From NCBI GenBank assembly GCA_003116975.1, contig BGKB01000060.1:219208-283207 (forward strand): a stretch of 64,000 nucleotides of DNA. The letters run 5' to 3'. This DNA is from Aurantiochytrium sp. KH105. Taxonomy: Eukaryota > Sar > Bigyra > Thraustochytrida > Thraustochytriidae. Positions 58,028 to 64,000 of the stretch are shown in pieces; within the stretch, counting starts at the first letter, position 1; each line of letters opens with the position of its first letter. A program made the position numbers and the translations under genes. The notes beneath the pieces were generated by a model, which saw only the letters and a list, made by a program, of their open reading frames with translations, was not told the origin of the DNA and searched no databases.

Positions 58028-58876
58028 TGGTCTTCCTTTTACTCCAAGTTCTGCTGGAGAGTTTTGATTTTGCTCGGCAAGTGAACCGAGCCTCGCCGGA
58101 GAGCGCTTGGAAAGAGAGAGCTTCCTATTGTGTATCTATACAAAACTATAGTCAATTTTAAAAATAGCCTCGGCCGCGCGTGAGTAGGGAAAGGAACCGC
58201 TTGTCCCCAATGAAGCTTCGAGTTGACAGTGAATGTCATCTGCGAATACAATTTCGAATGCTTTATTCGCATGTCGGCAAGTTTGGCAAGGAAGGGGTGA
58301 TTAGGCTAAAGAGCGTTCGTGGGAGAACAGTCAGCTTGAATGGTGGGCGTGGACGAAGGAGGGCAGCTTCTCTTACAGTTGGACTCGGATTTTTTAATTT
58401 TTATTTTTTATTTTTCTGGGGCAAATGTAGTTTCGTGATCAATACTCACTTATAAACGTGTCCAGGCAAGTCAAATAAAAGCGATTTGTCGATTTATCTC
58501 TTGCGACCGGAACCCAATCAGTGTTCAATGAGTCTTTGTGCCGGCGATCCCCGCGTGCTGCTGGCAGAACGCGCTCCGGCTCGAGGTGCGGAACGCGCTC
58601 CGACTCGCGCTCCAAGTGTGGAGCGCGTTTCGCACCTCGCCGACGTACTCTTTGACGTGGGTGGTCTCGAGTTGCCGTCAAGAGTCAGACCTGGAAAGAG
58701 CGGTGACTTGGGCACCGAGAGTTAGCGCGGGGCATTGCGGCGACAGCGCGGCAACGACAGTGCGACAAGAACAGCCGCGGCGGCGACAGCGCGGCGGCGA
58801 GAGACGCAGCTCTTGCTCTTCTCGCTTCGCGCGCGTTCACTCTGCTGCTGCTGCTGATCAGTCGATCAGGATCACC
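58028..58876. promoter_or_regulatory. Divergent promoter region of the transposon genes with a strong inverted repeat
   Basis: Arms 58583-58601 and 58620-58638 match over 19 bases with one mismatch and are separated by 18 bases. The left arm shares GAACGCGCTCCG with a direct copy just upstream at 58567. Such motif clusters could be transposase binding sites or could stabilise a hairpin in the leader. 58140-58440 is AT-rich. Confidence 0.55.
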
Positions 58877-61800
58877 ATGCCCAGGCCGAGAGGGCGTCCG
58901 AGTGAGAGGGAGTTCTATTTGCCTGACAAGTACAAGCTTGGAAACTTCTGCCGCTGGTGTGGCAAATTCAGGGGCCACGAACTTCACAAGCACTTGTACT
59001 GCCATGCCAAGCAGCTCAACAGCCTGCATGGAGCTGCCTACTGGTGCTTGAACCCTGAATGCTCGTTCTTCACCACCAACGATGCAATCTCTATTAAACA
59101 TGCAATCAACTCTTGGGACTGTAGGCATTTCTACAGAATAAAGTACAAGAGCGCGTCAAGATGGGCGGAGCGCGAAGGCATGGAACAGACTCTTCTGGAC
59201 TCTAAGGTCATCTTACGCCCCTCGACAACTTCCCCGAACACATGGATCCTCCCTGATAACAAGGAAGCGCACATCAGGAATCTGTTCTTGCGAAAAGATC
59301 GAGGACTTTCTCCATGCATACCAGGAGCGGCTGCCTCCTCATCTGCCCAGAGTCCAGTTTCTTCGTCAGCTCCGGCGCCTGCTCCTGAAAACAACATGAC
59401 GGGAAACAGCCAGGCTGCAGCGCAAAAGCGTAAAAATGAGGCCGCTGACGATGATCACTCTGAGAGCGACTCCATCTCTGATAACGAGGCGAATTCAGAG
59501 GAAGAAGAGGACGAGGACGATGACAAGCGATCTGACGAAGGCCTTGCGTTTGACCGCATCATCAAGGCTGGCTTTTGGCGGCTAGACAATTACGATTTCG
59601 ACTCTTTGGGCGCCCCGGAAGAGAATCTACAAGGAATAGAAGCAGAGACCGTAAACTCGCCAGCTGCAAGCACCAGCGCGGTCGTTCGCGTAGCCATTTG
59701 TCCGATCGAGGGTCACGATGTCGACCTCAAGGGAGTCGAAGGCGTCATGGCCCATATCATCGACGAGCTGTACGAGGTGGAGAAAGCTCGCGGTTCCTTT
59801 GGCACGCTGCAAGGTGCACACGGGATGGCTACCCCATTTGTTCGTGCCTCGGTCGAACGTGGAATTCCTATGGCCACCATGAATTTCATGCTACATGTCG
59901 TAACAAAGGAGGTACGGGACTGGGCAGAAGGAGAATTGAGCCACGGCACTGTCGCCGAAGAATCTGTACGGCGACTGCAAAAGAGACTCAAATGTCAAAG
60001 CTTCTCACGAGAGCGCCGTAGTATACGAGAAGCTTGTCAATCTTACATCGGTCACGTCTATGAACTTTCCTTTGACGTGAAGGAATTCCAGGTCAACGCC
60101 GATCCAGCTGACTCCATCTTCAAGGTCCTCTTACGCGACCCAATCATTCTGGCCCATGATATCGTCTCGTCATCAAATGTCCTCGCTAGAGGTGAAAAGC
60201 TTCATCTAGCCGCAGTCGATGGACCCTTATCACATTTCTGCCACGGAACTCGATATAAAACCATGCTTACAAAGGTGCACAACGAAGTTCGCCGTCTGAA
60301 GCAAGGTGGCGAGGGCGTAGAACGTGCGCTGCCGTGGGCTGACGTGGACCCAGCTACGGTTGTCGTGCTTCCGCTGGCATTTTTCATCGGCGACACACCT
60401 GTATGCAAGAGTGGAGCACTTACGCAGTGTCCCATCGTCATGACGGTCCTATGGTTTGACAGTCATGGTTTCCGGCGAAACAATACGAAGCGAATCATGG
60501 GGTACATTCCGTCCCCACCAGACGTTGGAAGTGCTCCACACAAAGCAGCCGTCCTCAAGCGTGCTTGTCGTCAAGCGGCCCAGCGAGCCATTCTGGACCT
60601 CGTCGACGCATGGCAACACGTTGCTTTTCGGAAGGGGGGGCTTATTTGGAGAGTAGCCGATGGACGCCTCGTGCGCGCAATTCCTGCACCCGCGCTCTTC
60701 CTCGGCGATAACAAGGAGCAGAATGTGCTTGCCGGAACGATGGAGCGGACCCGATGCAGAATGTGCTCTGCCAACGTGAACACCATGCTCAAGGGTGAGG
60801 CCATGCCAGAGGGCCCGATGCGTGACTTTTTCGACCTGAAACAGGCCTACGAAAGATTGAGGCGCGAGGATCGAGCATCTCGTATTGCGTTTCAGGAAAA
60901 GTATGGGCTTCAAGTTGATGGCTCGCAGGGCCTCTTTCAAACGACCGTGGACTTCTTCGCCGGAAAGGAAGTCTACCGAATGTTCTGCTTTGACACCATG
61001 CACACACTCAACCTCGGTCCTTTGAAGGATATCCTCGTTGCAACTCTGAGTAGTGTTCAGACGCGAAAGAACAAGACGTGCAAGTTCAAGACGCTCAAGA
61101 CACTCTCGACGAACATGAATGGAGCAAGCAGTGGCCTTTCACAAATCCAATCCGATGCATTGGCCGACCTGCAACTCTACATGCACCGAGCGGGTAATTT
61201 GCCCGCGAATGCACTCCAGCGTAATCGTCTTGAAGCAAAACACATCTTGCCCCTCGCGAGAGCCACGCTCACTGCCTTTTTGCACGATCTTGCAATCGAA
61301 GCGGCAGAAGAGCAGATCCTTCCTATTGCTCGGGACCTGCGCGTTCTCCTCTGGGCTCTTGCAGCCGCTGTTCGAGTCACGCACGAGCTGACTCGACCGG
61401 CCCTCGATCCTGGCGCACTCCCAGCTGCAAAACAAGAAGTTCGGGAGCTCTCGCGGCTCGTACAGCGCTTCCGATTGCTGGGTGGCTTCAAGGAGATGAC
61501 AACTTTGAAAACGCACGCTCTAAGCCACATGGTCGATCAAATCGCGTTTACGGGCGGCACTGCCTTTTGTGACACGGCTTCATTCGAGCACTATCATTTG
61601 CTTGTTGCCAAGGCTGCTCGACTTGACAACAACACGGATAAAACAGGCTCACACATGCTCCATCGTGCGATTGAGCTCGATGCCGCTCGCATCTTGACGC
61701 CAGCGAATCCTCCAGATGAGTGCAAGCGGGCGCGAACTATTGGAGAGCAAGGAGGCGTACCGCATTGTGCCGGTATCGACGTAGCAAAGGCAGCCTCGAT

Positions 61801-62590
61801 CATCATCAAACATATACGAAATGCACAAGAACAGACATCAAATCTGGATGCTCTTGAGGAAGCTCTTCGTGGCAAGCTGGAAGACACGTTCAAAGGCGCG
61901 CCAGCATTCGACGGCTTTGTGAGGGGCAAGATGGGTTCTATCGACTTGCGCGTGGTGGGCGCCAAGCCAATACGATGGAGAGCCAAGCCACCGACTCTCT
62001 TTTTGACCCGCGACAAGTCCTTCTTCGCGCCTTTGCTGTTTCTGAGGTCTGTCTCAGTACCGGACACTGCAGAGTCATTTCAGAGCAAATTTTTGGTGGC
62101 AGGGGCGGTTGTAGGCCGCGATGAAGTCCTTCACGCGCGTCTCAAAAAGACAACGTACGCCAGCAATCCGCTGTCAGGGTTTGCTGTTGTAGATCTAGGA
62201 GATTCTCTGATTCATCTCCGCCCTGATCAACTGCAGATCAAGTCCATCGATGACCTTGCCGCCGGTGACACGATTTGGCTCAAACCCCCTTCCGAGGAGA
62301 AAATGCATCGAAAGATAGTCTTTTGGCCTGTCGGATCCTCTGCATTTCCGTCTTGGCTTAGTTGCCCATTCACCGATCGAAGAGGCGATCAAGCAGCATC
62401 AGCTGGCGACCTCGATGACGTCAACGACGACGAAGATTTTGCCATCTTAGCTCATGCTCGGGAGACGAGTCGCAAACGCACTTGTCCAGCAAGCTCGGAT
62501 CATCAAGCGCACGCACAGAAGATGCCTCGGCATCCCGCGGGCGCTCAGCAGACTTCGCAAGTCTCACAAGCCTTATTCAGCAAAGACTAA
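58877..62590 (+). CDS. Plavaka-like transposase
   Basis: 1237 aa from the ATG at 58877 (MPRPRGRPSEREF); the frame is open upstream but GC-rich and unlike protein. Two zinc-finger-like units lie at about 18-75 (FCRWCGKFRGHELHKHLYCH and WCLNPECSFFTTNDAISIKH). An acidic linker follows. The RNase H-fold catalytic core has candidate acidic residues Asp506 (VLPLAFFIGDTPV), Asp611 (LFLGDNKEQNVLAG, followed by a CRMC zinc pair) and Glu904 (DTASFEHYHLLVAKAARL). FCFDTMHTLNLGPLKDIL lies between the last two. These correspond to motifs of Plavaka-type transposases, relatives of CACTA/KDZ elements. The C-terminal about 250 residues are beta-rich and then disordered. Confidence 0.8.
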   Translation: MPRPRGRPSEREFYLPDKYKLGNFCRWCGKFRGHELHKHLYCHAKQLNSLHGAAYWCLNPECSFFTTNDAISIKHAINSWDCRHFYRIKYKSASRWAEREGMEQTLLDSKVILRPSTTSPNTWILPDNKEAHIRNLFLRKDRGLSPCIPGAAASSSAQSPVSSSAPAPAPENNMTGNSQAAAQKRKNEAADDDHSESDSISDNEANSEEEEDEDDDKRSDEGLAFDRIIKAGFWRLDNYDFDSLGAPEENLQGIEAETVNSPAASTSAVVRVAICPIEGHDVDLKGVEGVMAHIIDELYEVEKARGSFGTLQGAHGMATPFVRASVERGIPMATMNFMLHVVTKEVRDWAEGELSHGTVAEESVRRLQKRLKCQSFSRERRSIREACQSYIGHVYELSFDVKEFQVNADPADSIFKVLLRDPIILAHDIVSSSNVLARGEKLHLAAVDGPLSHFCHGTRYKTMLTKVHNEVRRLKQGGEGVERALPWADVDPATVVVLPLAFFIGDTPVCKSGALTQCPIVMTVLWFDSHGFRRNNTKRIMGYIPSPPDVGSAPHKAAVLKRACRQAAQRAILDLVDAWQHVAFRKGGLIWRVADGRLVRAIPAPALFLGDNKEQNVLAGTMERTRCRMCSANVNTMLKGEAMPEGPMRDFFDLKQAYERLRREDRASRIAFQEKYGLQVDGSQGLFQTTVDFFAGKEVYRMFCFDTMHTLNLGPLKDILVATLSSVQTRKNKTCKFKTLKTLSTNMNGASSGLSQIQSDALADLQLYMHRAGNLPANALQRNRLEAKHILPLARATLTAFLHDLAIEAAEEQILPIARDLRVLLWALAAAVRVTHELTRPALDPGALPAAKQEVRELSRLVQRFRLLGGFKEMTTLKTHALSHMVDQIAFTGGTAFCDTASFEHYHLLVAKAARLDNNTDKTGSHMLHRAIELDAARILTPANPPDECKRARTIGEQGGVPHCAGIDVAKAASIIIKHIRNAQEQTSNLDALEEALRGKLEDTFKGAPAFDGFVRGKMGSIDLRVVGAKPIRWRAKPPTLFLTRDKSFFAPLLFLRSVSVPDTAESFQSKFLVAGAVVGRDEVLHARLKKTTYASNPLSGFAVVDLGDSLIHLRPDQLQIKSIDDLAAGDTIWLKPPSEEKMHRKIVFWPVGSSAFPSWLSCPFTDRRGDQAASAGDLDDVNDDEDFAILAHARETSRKRTCPASSDHQAHAQKMPRHPAGAQQTSQVSQALFSKD

Positions 62591-63861
62591 CATAAAAGCC
62601 CTTGGTTTCACCGCTTTCCTCTGCATTCACGGTGGGCTTGTGTCTTCAACTGCGCTCAATCGCCACGCAAATTAAAGTATACATCGAATGCGGCTCACTC
62701 TAGGCCTACCAAAGGTATCGACAAGATGCATTCACAGTCAAACACATGTGCCTTGAATTGTACTGCGCAGGCCATACGCGCAACAGCACCCTACCTCACG
62801 GAGGCTGTAGACACTGCCTTCCCTAGCGCATTTGCTGCCACCTGCTGCTACTGCTGCTGCTGCTGCTGTTGCTCCTGGCGAGCCAGACCCTTGCAAGGGT
62901 CGCGCGAGCTGTGTACACACCGTAAAGAAATCGAATCTTGAGGTTGGAAGGTGTGGGGCCGGTGGGTAGCAAGGAAGAGCGAGGTGGCCGCAGCGATGTC
63001 TATACAGAAGATGTCTGCAGAAGATGTCCCCGGCGCCAGGAGCCCAGACCAGCCGCACCGCCGTGAGATCGACTTCTGGCCGCTTGTGTTGAGGCGACCG
63101 ATCCGGAGGGCTCGAGAACCAGTGGCCATGGACGGACGGTAGATTGGTGGGGTCGTTTGGGCACCGCTTGCCCGCCTTCATCATCATAGAGACGCACGCG
63201 GGTTTAGGCTTTTGTGAACACTTCAAGCCAGACGCAAACTTACGCTGTTTGATGGCTCTGATCACGAGGCGCCTCCAGCCACCCAAGCATGCACACAAAC
63301 CTGGAAATGCACAACCTGCAAACCCCGCTCGCTCGCTTCGGCACCGGCAAGACGTTCTCGGCGCGGCGCCAGCAGGCTCGACACGCGCGCTCCACGGCCC
63401 AAGCCCTGCGCGAGCTCGCGCCGCACCTTCTCGCCCTTCCAGGTAGCCACGCAGCCAGGCAGCCAGGCACTGCCAGTCAATTGGTTAACAACGCACCAGC
63501 CATACGAACCGGGTGAATCTGGCTGCGTTTGCGCACGTGCAAAACTTCTCGCGCGACGGAAGCGGCAAGACACGAGGCATTCCCTCAACGCTGTGTGAAG
63601 GGACGTGGCGTGACGATTGGAGCGCGGAGAGACAAGGAGGAGGAGGAGGAGGAGGAGTGGCGTTGCGCAAAGCTTGTTCTTTCGTAGCGAGCTCGACTTG
63701 TCGCTCGCGAGCTCGCGAGCTCGACAGAGAAACAATCACACAAACAATCGTCTTTTCATCTTCGTTCTTTACGACCTAGGTAGGTCTTCATTCTGCGTGC
63801 GCCAAAGGCGAAGCTGAAGAGGCCTCGCGGCAATCAGGGAAAAGCTTCTTGGGCGCAGTAA
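62591..63861. other. Intergenic: right flank of the transposon
   Basis: 62591-62760 is AT-rich, as in the element. 62844-62875 holds an interrupted (GCT)n tract. From about 63330 to the next gene the sequence is GC-rich with a (GGA)n run near 63638. No gene is supported. Confidence 0.45.
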
Positions 63862-64000
63862 TGACCCCCACGGGCGATCACGGCCTCATGAACCTTGTCT
63901 ACAATGTGAGCCTCGAAGAGGACGCAGGAGGGCGCGCCCTCGCAGGGACGGGCGTGGACGCTCTGAATGAGTGCAAGTTCCGCCTGGAGAAGATCGCCTT
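63862..64000 (+). CDS. 5' part of an unknown gene running off the right edge
   Basis: 46 codons from the ATG at 63862 (MTPTGDHGLMNLVYNVSLEE), open to the end of the window. The same frame is also open upstream to 63784 and reads like protein there (VFILRAPKAKLKRPRGNQGK), right after CTAGGTAG. The ATG may therefore be internal, and the true first exon may lie further left beyond an intron ending at about 63783. Too little is visible to suggest a function. Confidence 0.5.

Larger units (their letters stand above)
56451..62590. mobile_element. Probable DNA transposon, Plavaka-like, two divergent genes
   Basis: The limits given are those of the two genes only; the ends were not found. The right gene encodes a Plavaka-like transposase with an intact 1237-codon frame and the left a spliced unknown protein. 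Two-gene layouts are known in the related CACTA/EnSpm elements. The base composition differs from the host genes on the left. No internal damage is seen in the transposase, so the insertion may be young. Confidence 0.55.

Noticed and set aside
56340-62690. TTTAATTTGC near 56348 and its complement near 62668 as terminal inverted repeats of the transposon
   Set aside because: Only ten bases match and the flanking bases diverge; no CACTA-type terminus or target-site duplication accompanies them.

Overview
The window looks like nuclear DNA of a heterotrophic stramenopile, most likely a thraustochytrid (inference from gene content and style; no rRNA or organelle marker is present). Genes are dense, GC-rich and lie on both strands. 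Most are single long exons; the three clear introned genes use short GT-AG introns. The genes include flagellar genes (TTLL9, CFAP97, an IFT144-like propeller), PEX16, mitochondrial ribosomal proteins and animal-type regulators. Promoter regions are very GC-rich and often carry tetranucleotide tracts.

Layout: 0-5 kb, the end of an acidic coiled-coil gene, an Aurora-type kinase (-), and a spliced UBAC2-like rhomboid/UBA gene (-). 5-12 kb, an F-box/CDK/cyclin fusion (+), a basic nuclear protein (+) and PEX16 (+). 12-19 kb, phosphofructokinase (-), a small spliced gene (-) with a duplicated last coding segment, bL17m (+) and mS35 (-). 19-31 kb, G3BP-like (-), an interrupted Link-like Cys-rich gene (-), a small membrane protein (+), TTLL9 (+) and a CaMKK-like kinase (+). 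31-43 kb, a RanBP1-cystatin fusion (-), a FAM151 protein (-), a sugar-phosphate/nucleotide-sugar transporter (-), a membrane-anchored EEP enzyme (+), a Ted1/PGAP5-like phosphoesterase (-) and an unknown 531-aa protein (-). 43-55 kb, RTEL1 (+), proteasome beta7 (-), CFAP97-like (+), an IFT144-like propeller with a C-terminal membrane helix (+) and a class I peroxidase split by SH3-like modules (-). 56-63 kb, a probable DNA transposon: a Plavaka-like transposase (+) and a divergently transcribed spliced gene (-). A further gene runs off the right edge.

The most unusual content is architectural: one polypeptide joins F-box, CDK and cyclin modules with a degraded kinase catalytic loop; a peroxidase has its proximal-pocket Asp separated from the rest of the active site by about 185 residues of SH3-like sequence; and a Ran-binding domain is fused to a stefin-type cystatin. 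All identifications come from reading translated sequence by eye; no database search was run.
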